Assembly: GCA_022826685.1 (NCBI GenBank)
Contig: JAJDUL010000051.1
Location: 1-64,000, forward strand
Direction of reading: 5' to 3'
Length of the DNA stretch: 64,000 nt
Origin: Gemmatimonadota bacterium
GTDB taxonomy: Bacteria; Gemmatimonadota; Gemmatimonadetes; Palauibacterales; Palauibacteraceae
A program made the translations under genes and the position numbers. Below the pieces are notes generated by a model. It was not told the DNA's origin. It was given only the letters and a program-made list of their open reading frames with translations, and made no database searches. Shown here piece by piece: positions 35,533-45,830 of the stretch (position 1 is the first letter of the stretch; every line of letters begins with the position of its first letter).

Positions 35533-37193
35533 GCGCTCCCGCTTGCCGAATCCACCGTCTCTCCCGAAACACTACGCCGCGCCTGGCCGCGCAGGTTGCG
35601 ATCCTTCAGGAAAGACGCGCAGAGAGCGAGAAGCGCTGCCAGCGCGGCCAGCGTGCCCACGACGTCGCCGAAGCGCACGTACACGGTCAAGCCGTCCGTC
35701 GTCGACACGTCCGCCACGAAGGATGCCGGTTCAAAGAGCGCGGTGCGGTGCGACACCCGCCCCAGCGGATCCACGACCTTGGAGATCCCCGTGTTCCCGG
35801 AGCGCGCCGCCCCCATCCGCGTCTCGATGGAACGCATGACGAGGTGCGCCGGGTGCTGCCAGAGCGCGCTCGAACGGCTCCACCACGCGTCGCGCCCGTA
35901 CCAGGAGTCGTTCGTGATGTTGACGAGGAAGTCCGCGCCGCTCCGGCGGAAGTGCCGCGCGAGCGGGGAGAAGATCGATTCGTAACAGATCATCGCCCCG
36001 TAGGCCGCCGTTCCCTGTCCGGTCGAGATCTCGACCGGCGGCTGCCAGTCCCCGACGCCCAGTCTACCCGTGTAGGGGATGCCACTCAGCCATTGCGGCG
36101 GGATGAAGGGTACCCGCTCGACCATCGGCACGACGAACCGCTTGTCGTATCGGTTGACGAGACCGTCCCCGGGACGGAAGTGGTAAGCCGAGTTGAACGG
36201 CTGGTATTCCTCGGGGCCGACGTCGTCGCCCCCGCGAGCACCTACGAGCACCTCCGCCTCCAGCGCGGCGCCGAGCCGCTCCGCCCACCGGTGGGCTTCC
36301 GGCCAGCCGCGATGGGGATAGGACGGCAGCGGGTCCAGCACGGTGGACGTCAGCATCGTCTCGGGAAAAACCACGAGGTCCATGCTCTCCCGGCCCACCC
36401 ACGGTGAAGTCAGCGTCTCGGTCGAGCGCAGGGCGCTATCGGTGGAAGCGACGGGATCGAGATCCCTCAGGTGCTGCGGGACGTTGGGCTGGACGACGCC
36501 CACCCGGGCCGCGGTGCGGACCTCGATCGTCTGCCAGCGAGCCACCGAGTACGCAATGGGGACCGCGAACACGAGCAGGAATCCGACCGCCGGCCGCCGC
36601 AGCGCGCGCCAGCCACCGGTCCGATACGCGAGGAACCCCGACGCGACGAGCGCGTTCGCGAGCGCGAGCCAGAAGGAGAGACCGCGGGAGCCCACGAGAT
36701 CGGCCGCGCCCACCAGGATGGGATAGGCCGAGAGTGTGTCTCCAAACTGCATCCAGGGGAACGAGACGTCGAGCAGATGGGCGCGCAGCACTTCTCCGGC
36801 CGTCCAGAAAACGGGAAAGACGAGTTGGACAGGCCACCTCAGCCGGCTCCGCACGAGGTGTATCCCTCCCGCCACCCACGACATAAAAAACGACAGGATC
36901 AGAATCGGCGCGACGAACGCAAACAGCGCCCACCACGTGTAGAAGATGAGCGCCACGAGGAGCCAGTACAGGACGAGCGTGTAGTAGACGAGCCCGAAGA
37001 GGAATCCTCCCTTCCGGGCCTGCTTTCGGCCCTCCGCCGTCGCCGGGAGTCCATCGAGCCAGACGATGAAGGGGACGAGCGCGACAAAGGACGTCACGAG
37101 AAGATGGAAGGGCGGGTGGGCCAGCCCCATCAACACCCCGCCGAGGAGGAGGGGACCGGCCCGCTCGGGGACAATCCGCGCGCGCCAGTTCAA
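35529..37193 (-). CDS. lnt: apolipoprotein N-acyltransferase
   Basis: Adds the third acyl chain to lipoproteins. Five to six membrane helices occupy the first about 200 residues, with the family signature LAHPPFHLL near residue 25. A nitrilase-type domain follows with catalytic Glu in VVFPETML, Lys in RYDKRFVVPMVERVPF and Cys in AMICYESIF. It ends with one more helix. TTG 37193 makes a TTGA overlap with hemL. About 554 residues, normal. It matches the abundance of lipoproteins in this window. Confidence 0.93.
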   Translation of the reverse strand: MNWRARIVPERAGPLLLGGVLMGLAHPPFHLLVTSFVALVPFIVWLDGLPATAEGRKQARKGGFLFGLVYYTLVLYWLLVALIFYTWWALFAFVAPILILSFFMSWVAGGIHLVRSRLRWPVQLVFPVFWTAGEVLRAHLLDVSFPWMQFGDTLSAYPILVGAADLVGSRGLSFWLALANALVASGFLAYRTGGWRALRRPAVGFLLVFAVPIAYSVARWQTIEVRTAARVGVVQPNVPQHLRDLDPVASTDSALRSTETLTSPWVGRESMDLVVFPETMLTSTVLDPLPSYPHRGWPEAHRWAERLGAALEAEVLVGARGGDDVGPEEYQPFNSAYHFRPGDGLVNRYDKRFVVPMVERVPFIPPQWLSGIPYTGRLGVGDWQPPVEISTGQGTAAYGAMICYESIFSPLARHFRRSGADFLVNITNDSWYGRDAWWSRSSALWQHPAHLVMRSIETRMGAARSGNTGISKVVDPLGRVSHRTALFEPASFVADVSTTDGLTVYVRFGDVVGTLAALAALLALCASFLKDRNLRGQARRSVSGETVDSASGSA

Positions 37194-38515
37194 TCCGTGC
37201 CCTCCGGCGCCGCGTCCAGTGCCGCGTCCAGCGCCTCGCCCACGACCCTGAGCGTTTCCGCCACGTCCGCGTCCGTGTGCGCGGTGGAGAGGAAACCCGC
37301 CTCGAAGGCGGAAGGGGCGAAGAAGACGCCCCGCTCGAAGCAGGCCCGGTAGTAGCGGGCGAAGAAGCCCGTGTCCGCGCGCCGCGCGCCATCGAAATCG
37401 AACACGGGACCCCGCGTGAAGAAGACGCCCCACATCGAGCCCAGCGCGGTCCCGCAGGCCGGGATGCCACGGGCGCTCGCCGCCGCCAGGATGCCGTCCA
37501 CGAGCGTCGCGGCGCGGCGCTCCAGACCGGCGAAGGGGTCGGTCCGCTCGAGTTCGTCGAGTTGGGCGATGCCCGCGGCCATGCCGAGCGGGTTCCCCGA
37601 CAGCGTCCCCGCCTGGTACACCTCCCCTTCCGGAGCCATCCGCCGCATCAGCTCGCGCGGGCCCGCGTATGCCGCGACCGGCAGCCCCGCGCCGAGGACC
37701 TTTCCGAGCGTGACAAGATCGGCCGCGACTCCGTAGCGCTCCTGGGCGCCACCCCGCGCGACCCGGAACCCGGTCATCACCTCGTCGAAGATGAGGAGCG
37801 TTCCGGTGCGGTCGCAGCTCTCGCGGAGACCCTCCAGAAAGCCCTCGCCCGGCGGGATGAGGCCTGCGTTGCCCGCCACCGGCTCGACGATGACGGCCGC
37901 CAGCCGCGCCCCGTGTTCCGCGAACACCGCCGCCACCGCCCCGAGGTCGTTGTAGGGCACCGTCAGCGTCAGGCCGGAGGTCGCCGCCGGCACGCCCGGC
38001 GAATCGGGGAGCGACAGCGTGGCGACGCCCGATCCGGCGACGACGAGAAAGGCGTCGGCATGGCCGTGATAGCAGCCCTCGAACTTCAGGATCAGGTCAC
38101 GGCCGGTCGCGGCGCGGGCGAGCCGCACGGCGGACATCGTGGCCTCGGTCCCGCTGTTCACGAAGCGCACCATCTCCACGCCGGGCACCCAGGCGGCGAC
38201 GCGTTCCGCGAGCTCGACCTCGCGTGCCTGGCAGGCCCCGAAGCTCATGCCGTCGCGGGCCGCGCGCGCCACGGCCTCCACGACGGGCGGCGCGGCGTGG
38301 CCGAGGATGAGCGGACCCCAGGAGAGGACGTAGTCGAGATAGCCGCGCCCAGCCTCGTCGAAGATCCTCGCGCGCTCGCCGCGGGCGGCGAACAGCGGCT
38401 CCATCCCGACGGCACGGAACGCCCGCACGGGCGAACTCACGCCGCCCGGCATCACGTTTCGCGCCCGCCGAATCCAATCGGACCCGACGGACGGCTGCCG
38501 AGGCCCGCCGCTCAC
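37190..38515 (-). CDS. hemL: glutamate-1-semialdehyde 2,1-aminomutase
   Basis: Last step of the C5 route to 5-aminolaevulinate. A fold-type I PLP enzyme with SSPVRAFRAVG, RIFDEAGRGYLDYVLSWGP, MVRFVNSGTEATMSAVRLAR, KFEGCYHGHAD, FDEVMTGFRVA and the PLP lysine in LGKVLGAGLPVAAYAG. 441 residues, typical. GTG 38515 overlaps rimO by four bases. Partner HemA is at 61164-62507, so haem genes are split across two transcription units. Confidence 0.95.
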   Translation of the reverse strand: MSGGPRQPSVGSDWIRRARNVMPGGVSSPVRAFRAVGMEPLFAARGERARIFDEAGRGYLDYVLSWGPLILGHAAPPVVEAVARAARDGMSFGACQAREVELAERVAAWVPGVEMVRFVNSGTEATMSAVRLARAATGRDLILKFEGCYHGHADAFLVVAGSGVATLSLPDSPGVPAATSGLTLTVPYNDLGAVAAVFAEHGARLAAVIVEPVAGNAGLIPPGEGFLEGLRESCDRTGTLLIFDEVMTGFRVARGGAQERYGVAADLVTLGKVLGAGLPVAAYAGPRELMRRMAPEGEVYQAGTLSGNPLGMAAGIAQLDELERTDPFAGLERRAATLVDGILAAASARGIPACGTALGSMWGVFFTRGPVFDFDGARRADTGFFARYYRACFERGVFFAPSAFEAGFLSTAHTDADVAETLRVVGEALDAALDAAPEGTD

Positions 38516-39963
38516 CGGCCCCAGGCGCTGTCGAGGCCCAGGACGGGGAGCCCCCGCCCCGGCTGCGGGGTCGGAGATGGCGCCACCCTTCCGGGCTCGG
38601 ACGCCTCCAGCACGACTTCCCGTACGCGCCCCGCGAGATCGAAGTCGGCGGCCCGCCGGATCTCGACCCGCACCAGCGAGCCGGGGGCGAGGCCGTTTCC
38701 ACCCACGAGCACGGTCACTCCGTCCACGTCGTCCGCCTGGCTCTCGATCCGGCCGAGGTGCGCCGCGCCCGGAGGGTTCTCGTAGAGGAGTTCCAGCGTC
38801 GGCTCGTCCGGGGCCGCGGCCGCATCCACGACGGCGACGCGTTCGCGGCCGATCTCCGCCGCGAGCCGCTCGCGGCTCACGGCGCGCTGAACCTCGAGCA
38901 CCTCCTCGAGGCGGTCCCGCGCCAGGTCCGCCGGTACGAAGCTCTCCTCCATGGCAGCCGCGCGTGTCCCTACCTGCGGCGAGAACGCGAAGGCTCCGAG
39001 CCGGTCGAACGGCACCTCATCGAGAAAATCCACGAGCTCGCGGAACTCCGCGTCCGTCTCGCCCGGGAACCCGACGAGCACCGTCGTCCTCAGCGTGAGT
39101 TCGGGGATCGTCTCCCGCAGCCAGGCGACCTTCGATCGCAGCGTCGCAGCCCGCTCCGGCCGGCGCATGCGATGGAGCACGGTGTCGCTCGCGTGCTGGA
39201 TCGGCATGTCGATGTACGAGAGGAGCCGCGGCTCGGACGCCATCAATTCGACGAGCGGTTCGCGCAGGCCCGCGGAGTAGATGTACAGGAGACGGAACCA
39301 GGGGATCGATGTCTCGCGCAGCAGCGCCTCCACGAGCGTCGCGATGTCCGTCCCGTCCCGTTGCTCCCGGCCCCAGTGCGCAAGGTCCTGCGCGACCAGG
39401 TTCACCTCCACGGCGCCCTGCGCCTCGAGGCGCTGCGCCTCTGCGACGAGACGCTCCAGTTCGAAGGAGCGGTGCTTCCCCCGCCAGAGAGGGATCGCGC
39501 AGAAGGCGCACGTGTGGCTGCATCCCTCGCTCACCTTCAGGTAGCGTACATGGCGCGCCCCGACGGGAATCCGCTCTCCGGGGTGCGCCCCGCCGGCCGG
39601 CGCCGGTCCCTGAAGGAGTCCGCGCTCGCGCAGCTCCGGCACGAGGCGGTCGAGGTCTCGCAGCCCGAGAAGGAGGTCGACCTCCGGCAGCGCCTCCGCC
39701 ATTTCCTCCCGATACCGCTCCACCATGCACCCGACCGCCACGACGCTGTGGCACGCCCCTTCGCGCTTCAGCCGTTCCGCCTCGAGGATCGTCTCGATCG
39801 ACTCTTCCTTCGCGGCGTCGATGAACCCGCACGTGTTGACGAGGATGACCTCCGCTTCGTCCATATCGGTGAGCTCGGCTCCGTGGCCGACGAGTTCGGC
39901 GAGCATGCGCTCGGAGTCGACGGTGTTCTTGTCGCAACCGAGGCTGATGAGCCCTAGTCGCAT
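38512..39963 (-). CDS. rimO: ribosomal protein uS12 methylthiotransferase
   Basis: Radical-SAM enzyme that methylthiolates an aspartate of ribosomal protein S12. N-terminal LGCDKNTVDSERML and VNTCGFIDAAKEESIE carry the auxiliary cluster cysteines, with the third in VAVGCMVERY. The radical-SAM CSHTCAFCAIP motif lies near residue 155, and a TRAM domain ends the protein. About 483 residues. ATG 39963 overlaps the end of the lolA gene by 10 bases. The order CDKNTVDSE distinguishes RimO from MiaB. Confidence 0.94.
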   Translation of the reverse strand: MRLGLISLGCDKNTVDSERMLAELVGHGAELTDMDEAEVILVNTCGFIDAAKEESIETILEAERLKREGACHSVVAVGCMVERYREEMAEALPEVDLLLGLRDLDRLVPELRERGLLQGPAPAGGAHPGERIPVGARHVRYLKVSEGCSHTCAFCAIPLWRGKHRSFELERLVAEAQRLEAQGAVEVNLVAQDLAHWGREQRDGTDIATLVEALLRETSIPWFRLLYIYSAGLREPLVELMASEPRLLSYIDMPIQHASDTVLHRMRRPERAATLRSKVAWLRETIPELTLRTTVLVGFPGETDAEFRELVDFLDEVPFDRLGAFAFSPQVGTRAAAMEESFVPADLARDRLEEVLEVQRAVSRERLAAEIGRERVAVVDAAAAPDEPTLELLYENPPGAAHLGRIESQADDVDGVTVLVGGNGLAPGSLVRVEIRRAADFDLAGRVREVVLEASEPGRVAPSPTPQPGRGLPVLGLDSAWGR

Positions 39964-40937
39964 CGAACGTCGTCGGGAAAGACCGGCACCCCCTGCGGGG
40001 GCGCGTACTCGAAGACGCCGGGGTCGATCCGGGCCTGCGGTTCGAGGGGGGTCAGCGTCACCGTGCGGAGGGTCTGGTTCTCCTCGCGAATGCGAAAGCG
40101 GCGCACGTAGCGGTCGGACACGCCGATCCACAGGCGGATCTCCACGTATCTCGCCGGGAGTTCCCGCGGCGTGAGCGACACGATCCGCGTCTCGACGCCG
40201 GCGATCTCCCCGGTTCCTTCATCGACCGCGTCGTAGGCCGTCCGCGCCTGGGAAAGCAGACGCCCGAGGATATCGACGGTGCCGATTTCCACACCCTCCT
40301 CGAGGGGGGAGACCATGACCTGATCGTGGAGCGAGGGTTCGTAGAGCCAGAGACAGGACCCGTCAGCCACGTAGATGTCGCCGGCCGGTTCGTCGAAATC
40401 CATCCGGAACCGGTTGCGTCCCGCCTGATACCAGGTGCCGCGGCCCTCGCGGGTGCGGCCGAGAAGCGGGTTCTCGATGCGCTGGGCGAAGGCGGCCTTG
40501 AGCCGGTCGAGCGAAGCGTAGGCCGCATTCGCAAGGGCGAGGAGCGAGTCCACGCCCACCTGGCCAGACTCGTCGTCCACCGATCCAGCGTCGTCGTCCG
40601 CCGGCCCGGGTTCGTCATCCACGTCCACCGGCCCTGTTCCCTCCGGATCGGGAACCTGCGGGGCCTGAACGGGAGCGTCGTCACTCGGCGCCGCGCCGTC
40701 GGCCTCGTCCAACTCCTCGACCCGGGACTCGCTCTGCCCGGCCGCGGCATCCCCCGTGGTCACCGATGGTGCCGGGGCGTCGCGAGGGCCGAACTCCGCC
40801 TCGATGCGGGCACGAGCCTCCGCGACCTCCGCGGAATCCGCATCGGAGCACGCCGGCGTGAACGCACTCACGAGGAATCCGGCCGCGAGGAGGCCGACGA
40901 CCCCCGGACGGCGCGGCTGCGGAAGGAAGGGCCTCAT
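39954..40937 (-). CDS. lolA: LolA-like lipoprotein carrier with a long acidic linker
   Basis: The C-terminal about 200 residues are a LolA domain (DRLKAAFAQRI, GTWYQAGRNRFRMDFDEPAGD, VADGSCLWLYEP, LTPRELPARYVEIRLWIG), which shuttles lipoproteins across the periplasm. The preceding about 95 residues are a low-complexity Asp/Glu/Pro/Ala linker. The signal peptide ends PACSDAD, so the protein may itself be a lipoprotein, unlike the soluble classical LolA. ATG 40937 overlaps ftsK by four bases. Function as LolA is inferred from the domain. Confidence 0.85.
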   Translation of the reverse strand: MRPFLPQPRRPGVVGLLAAGFLVSAFTPACSDADSAEVAEARARIEAEFGPRDAPAPSVTTGDAAAGQSESRVEELDEADGAAPSDDAPVQAPQVPDPEGTGPVDVDDEPGPADDDAGSVDDESGQVGVDSLLALANAAYASLDRLKAAFAQRIENPLLGRTREGRGTWYQAGRNRFRMDFDEPAGDIYVADGSCLWLYEPSLHDQVMVSPLEEGVEIGTVDILGRLLSQARTAYDAVDEGTGEIAGVETRIVSLTPRELPARYVEIRLWIGVSDRYVRRFRIREENQTLRTVTLTPLEPQARIDPGVFEYAPPQGVPVFPDDVRCD

Positions 40938-43222
40938 GGTTCGTCGACGTTCCCGGCGTCCAGATCGGCAAGCGTCGCGAGCACCTCGCGCGGCCTGGAT
41001 CCCTCCGCGGGTCCCACGATCCCCGCCGCGTGCAGCTGGTCGATGATGCGCGCCGCGCGCCCGTACCCGATCTTGAGTCGGCGCTGAAGCAGGCTTGTCG
41101 AACCCGCGGCGTGCGAGATCACGATCTCGGCGGCCTGGCGGAACAACGGGTCGCGGTCCTCCGCACCCTCGTCGGAGACGCCCGACCCACCTTCTTCCTC
41201 CTCCAGTTCCTTCAGCAGGTCGAGGATGTCGCGCTCCGAAGCGGCCTCTTCCTCGGCCCTCTCGGCCTCCGCACGCGCCTTCGCCTGCTCCCGATACCAG
41301 TCGAGGAGGCGTTCCGTCTCCTCGGAGGAGATGTAGGCGCCCTGGATGCGGACGGGATCGGATTCGCCCGGCGGCAGGAAAAGCATGTCCCCGTTCCCGA
41401 GCAGGGACTCGGCGCCGTTCTGGTCGAGGATCGTCCGGCTGTCGATCTTCGACGCAACCCGGAACGCGATCCGGCTCGGGATGTTCGCCTTGATGAGGCC
41501 GGTGAGGACGTTGACCGAGGGGCGCTGCGTCGCGAGCACGAGGTGGATTCCGACCGCCCGGGCCTTCTGGGCCAGCATGGCGAGCGGCGTCTCGACCTCG
41601 GACTGTACCGTCATCATGAGGTCCGCCAGTTCGTCGATGATGAGGACGATGTAGGGGAGCGGACCCTCGTCGTAGAGCGCCGGCTCATCCATGACGCCGC
41701 GCTTCGGAAGGAAGACCTCGCGCCCGCGCGCGATCCGGCCGTTGAACTCCGCGACATTCCGGCATCCGTTCGCCGAGAGCAGTCCGAAACGGCGCTTCAT
41801 CTCGTAGACCGACCATTTCAGGACGGACGCGGCCTCTTCGTTGTCCGTGATGACGGGGTGACGGAGGTGCGGGAGGTCTCCGTAGACGGACAACTCCACC
41901 ATCTTCGGATCCACCATCAGGAGGCGGAGTTCGGCAGGCGTGTACCGGCACACCAGACTCGTGATGAGCGCGTTGATGCACACCGACTTCCCGGACCCGG
42001 TCTGGCCCGCGATGAGGAGGTGCGGCATCCGGGTCAGGTCCGCGCACGTCGGCTTGCCGGAAAGGTCGCGGCCGAGCGCGAGCGGAAGCGCCTGGCGTCC
42101 CCGGCGATAGGACGGGCTTTCGAGGATCTCGCGCACGAGCACGATCTCCGACGCGGGGTTCGGCACCTCGACGCCGACGGCGCCCTTGCCCGGAATCGGC
42201 GCCACGATCCGAACGGACGGCGCCTTGAGGGCGAGCGCGATGTCATCCGCGCGGGCGGAGATCTGCCCCACCTTCACGCCCGGCGCCGGGACGACCTCGA
42301 ACTGCGTCACGACCGGGCCCGTGGTCCAGCCGCCGATTTCGCCGGCCACGCGGAAGGTGGCGAGCTTCTCGATGAGGATCTCGCCGAGGCGGTCGAGATC
42401 GCGCACGCCGAGGCCGCTGCCCTGCCCCACCGGCGCGTCGAACAGTTGAATCGGCGGGACATCCGAGGAGCCGGGATCGCCGGCTTCCTTCAGTTCCGGG
42501 ACGGGAGGCGTCTCCTCCTCCGGTGCCGGGTCCGGCTCGGGCGGCGCGCTCGCCGGTTTCGCGGGCTTCCGTTTCTTCGCGGCACGGCCCCGTCCGGTCG
42601 CCGCCTTCACCTTCGTTTCGCTCGGCGGATCGGGCTTTGCGGGCGACCGGGGAGCACGAGAGGGCCGCGCGCGGCCGGCGAAGGAGCGGCCGAGCCCGAG
42701 GACCGCGCCGCCGGCGGCCACGACTCCGCGGCCGAGCGAGCGCCCTCCCGCCGTCACGGCGCCCGTCAGCGACCACCTCATGGTGACGAAGAGCGTGAGC
42801 ACGAGGACGCCCGCGGCGAGGAGCACCCCTCCGAGGCGACCGAACACCTGCGCGAGGCCGTCCCCGGCGGTCGCACCCAGCCAGCCGATATCGCCCTCGC
42901 TCCCGGGTCCCGGCCCCGCGATGAGCCAGTACAGCGACGGGAGGACCGCAAGCAGCACGACCGAGAGGATGGACCAGCGGAGGGCCAGGGTCGGATCGCC
43001 CCATCCGAGGAAATGCAGGCCCCACATGAACGCCGGGACCGCGACGAGCGGCGAAAGGACTCCGACGGCCCTCTCGAGGTTGTCGTGAAGCAGTTCCCCG
43101 GCCGGCCCGATCCAGTTGCCCCCCCCGGCGATCAGGGGAGACAGCAGCGCGAACGCCACCAGGAGGCCGAGCAAGATCAGCGCGACGCCGAGCACCTCGC
43201 GCCGTTGCCGTTCATCCACCAT
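40934..43222 (-). CDS. ftsK: DNA translocase FtsK
   Basis: Chromosome-segregation ATPase at the septum. Four N-terminal helices lie within the first about 150 residues. A basic/Ala/Pro-rich linker spans about 170-270. The RecA-like motor domain has VRDLDRLGEILIEKLATF, Walker A GQTGSGKSVCIN and Walker B VLIIDELADLMM. A winged-helix gamma domain ends the protein (SLLQRRLKIGYGRAARI). About 762 residues, shorter linker than E. coli. ATG 43222 has GGAGG seven bases upstream and shares its A with the stop of a small upstream ORF (TGATG). Confidence 0.95.
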   Translation of the reverse strand: MVDERQRREVLGVALILLGLLVAFALLSPLIAGGGNWIGPAGELLHDNLERAVGVLSPLVAVPAFMWGLHFLGWGDPTLALRWSILSVVLLAVLPSLYWLIAGPGPGSEGDIGWLGATAGDGLAQVFGRLGGVLLAAGVLVLTLFVTMRWSLTGAVTAGGRSLGRGVVAAGGAVLGLGRSFAGRARPSRAPRSPAKPDPPSETKVKAATGRGRAAKKRKPAKPASAPPEPDPAPEEETPPVPELKEAGDPGSSDVPPIQLFDAPVGQGSGLGVRDLDRLGEILIEKLATFRVAGEIGGWTTGPVVTQFEVVPAPGVKVGQISARADDIALALKAPSVRIVAPIPGKGAVGVEVPNPASEIVLVREILESPSYRRGRQALPLALGRDLSGKPTCADLTRMPHLLIAGQTGSGKSVCINALITSLVCRYTPAELRLLMVDPKMVELSVYGDLPHLRHPVITDNEEAASVLKWSVYEMKRRFGLLSANGCRNVAEFNGRIARGREVFLPKRGVMDEPALYDEGPLPYIVLIIDELADLMMTVQSEVETPLAMLAQKARAVGIHLVLATQRPSVNVLTGLIKANIPSRIAFRVASKIDSRTILDQNGAESLLGNGDMLFLPPGESDPVRIQGAYISSEETERLLDWYREQAKARAEAERAEEEAASERDILDLLKELEEEEGGSGVSDEGAEDRDPLFRQAAEIVISHAAGSTSLLQRRLKIGYGRAARIIDQLHAAGIVGPAEGSRPREVLATLADLDAGNVDEP

Positions 43223-43377
43223 CACGCATCCTCCCCGCCCCGACTGCCAACGAGGGCGCCGTCTCGCCAGACCGGCACGATCTCGAGATCATCCAGCCGC
43301 TCTACAAGATGACCCGTGCACCACGCGTCGTCCATGCTCATGCGCCCCCACCGCCCGGCGCACACGATCGCGCTCAC
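43222..43377 (-). CDS. small conserved-position ORF, 51 residues, unknown
   Basis: An open frame fills the 165-base gap between accC and ftsK on the same strand. Starting at GTG 43377, 13 bases after the accC stop, it encodes about 51 residues rich in acidic and hydrophobic positions (DDLEIVPVWRDGALVG near the C-terminus) and two Cys. About 80% of its third codon positions are G or C, near that of neighbours. Its TGA overlaps the ftsK ATG by one base (TGATG), the sort of arrangement seen for coupled genes. ATG 43338 would shorten it by about 13 residues. I recognise no family. Confidence 0.5.
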   Translation of the reverse strand: MSAIVCAGRWGRMSMDDAWCTGHLVERLDDLEIVPVWRDGALVGSRGGEDA

Positions 43378-43390
43378 GGGCGACCGCCGC

Positions 43391-44734
<1,344 letters not shown>

Positions 44735-44749
44735 GGGCCCGGCCGCGGC

Positions 44750-45244
44750 TCAGTCGGGCTCGATGCGGAAGAGGAGCGCGCCGTACTCCACCGGCTCCGC
44801 GTTCTCGACCGCGATCTCCCGCACGACGCCCGCGACGTCCGACTGCAGCTCGTTCATGAGCTTCATCGCTTCGAGGATGCAGAGCGTCTGGCCGGCCTCC
44901 ACCCGGTCCCCCACGGATACGAAGGGATCGGCGTCGGCCGCCGGCGCCCGATAGAAGGTGCCGACCATGGGAGAGAGCACCTCGAACAGCCCGGACGCGG
45001 GCGCCGCCTCGGCCGGTGGCGAGTCGGGCGCCGCGGCCGGCGTCTGCGCGACCTCCACGCTACCGACCGCCGCCGCGGGCACGGCCGCAGCGGGCACGGC
45101 CGCCGCAGGCGCCACGCGCGGAGATTTCCTGATCCTGACACGGGTCGGGTCTCCCGTGTCCGAACCCACAAGCTCGATGTCGAGGCCGTCCACACCCGAG
45201 TCCTCGACCAACTCGATGAGTCCCTTCAGCCAATCCAGGTCCAT
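44750..45244 (-). CDS. accB: biotin carboxyl carrier protein of acetyl-CoA carboxylase
   Basis: The biotinyl domain at the C-terminus has the biotin-accepting lysine in [17 protein letters not shown] near residue 130, preceded by [12 protein letters not shown]. The first about 25 residues ([22 protein letters not shown]) match the AccB N-terminal helix pair. A Pro/Ala/Val-rich linker joins them. 164 residues. It starts two bases after the efp stop and is followed by accC, so fatty-acid initiation is in the long unit. Confidence 0.95.
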   Translation of the reverse strand: MDLDWLKGLIELVEDSGVDGLDIELVGSDTGDPTRVRIRKSPRVAPAAAVPAAAVPAAAVGSVEVAQTPAAAPDSPPAEAAPASGLFEVLSPMVGTFYRAPAADADPFVSVGDRVEAGQTLCILEAMKLMNELQSDVAGVVREIAVENAEPVEYGALLFRIEPD

Positions 45245-45246
45245 GG

Positions 45247-45810
45247 TCAGGTCACCCGCGTGATGTACTTGTTTTCCGTCCTGTCGACGCGCACCACGTC
45301 GCCGGTCTCGAGGAAAAGCGGCACCTGGATCATGGCGCCGGCCGCCAGCCGGGCCGGCTTCGTTCCGCCCTGGGCCGTGTCCCCCCGCACCCCGGGGTCC
45401 GTCTCGACGATCTCCAACTCGACGAACTGCGGCAGTTCGATCGCGAGCACGACGCCGTCACGGTTGAGGCTCTGACACTCCATGTTCTCCTCCAGATACT
45501 GGAGCTGGTCCTCTCCGATCTGGTCTCCCGACATCGGAATCTGTTCGAAGGTTTCCATGTTCATGAAGTAGTAGAGGTGACCGTCCGTGTACGTGTACTG
45601 TACGGGTCGCCGTTCCAGACGCACTTCCCTGACCTTCTCGCCGGCGCGGAAGGTCTTGTCGATCACTCCTCCCTCCATCACGTCCTTGAGTTTCGTGCGG
45701 ACGAAGGCTCCGCCCTTTCCCGGCTTGACGTGCTGGAAGTAGGTGATCGAGTAGAGGGTGCCGTTGAGTTCGATCACCATCCCCCGACGAAAATCCGAAG
45801 TATCTGCCAT
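45247..45810 (-). CDS. efp: elongation factor P
   Basis: Relieves ribosome stalling at polyproline. Three beta-barrel domains in 187 residues. The tip of domain I has [14 protein letters not shown] with lysine about residue 32, the site lysylated or otherwise modified in many bacteria. [24 protein letters not shown] and the C-terminal [18 protein letters not shown] are typical. Proline-rich proteins in this window (Pal, TolA-like, sugar dehydrogenase) are plausible clients. ATG 45810. Confidence 0.96.
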   Translation of the reverse strand: MADTSDFRRGMVIELNGTLYSITYFQHVKPGKGGAFVRTKLKDVMEGGVIDKTFRAGEKVREVRLERRPVQYTYTDGHLYYFMNMETFEQIPMSGDQIGEDQLQYLEENMECQSLNRDGVVLAIELPQFVELEIVETDPGVRGDTAQGGTKPARLAAGAMIQVPLFLETGDVVRVDRTENKYITRVT

Positions 45811-45830
45811 GGTATCTGCCAGGTATCCTG

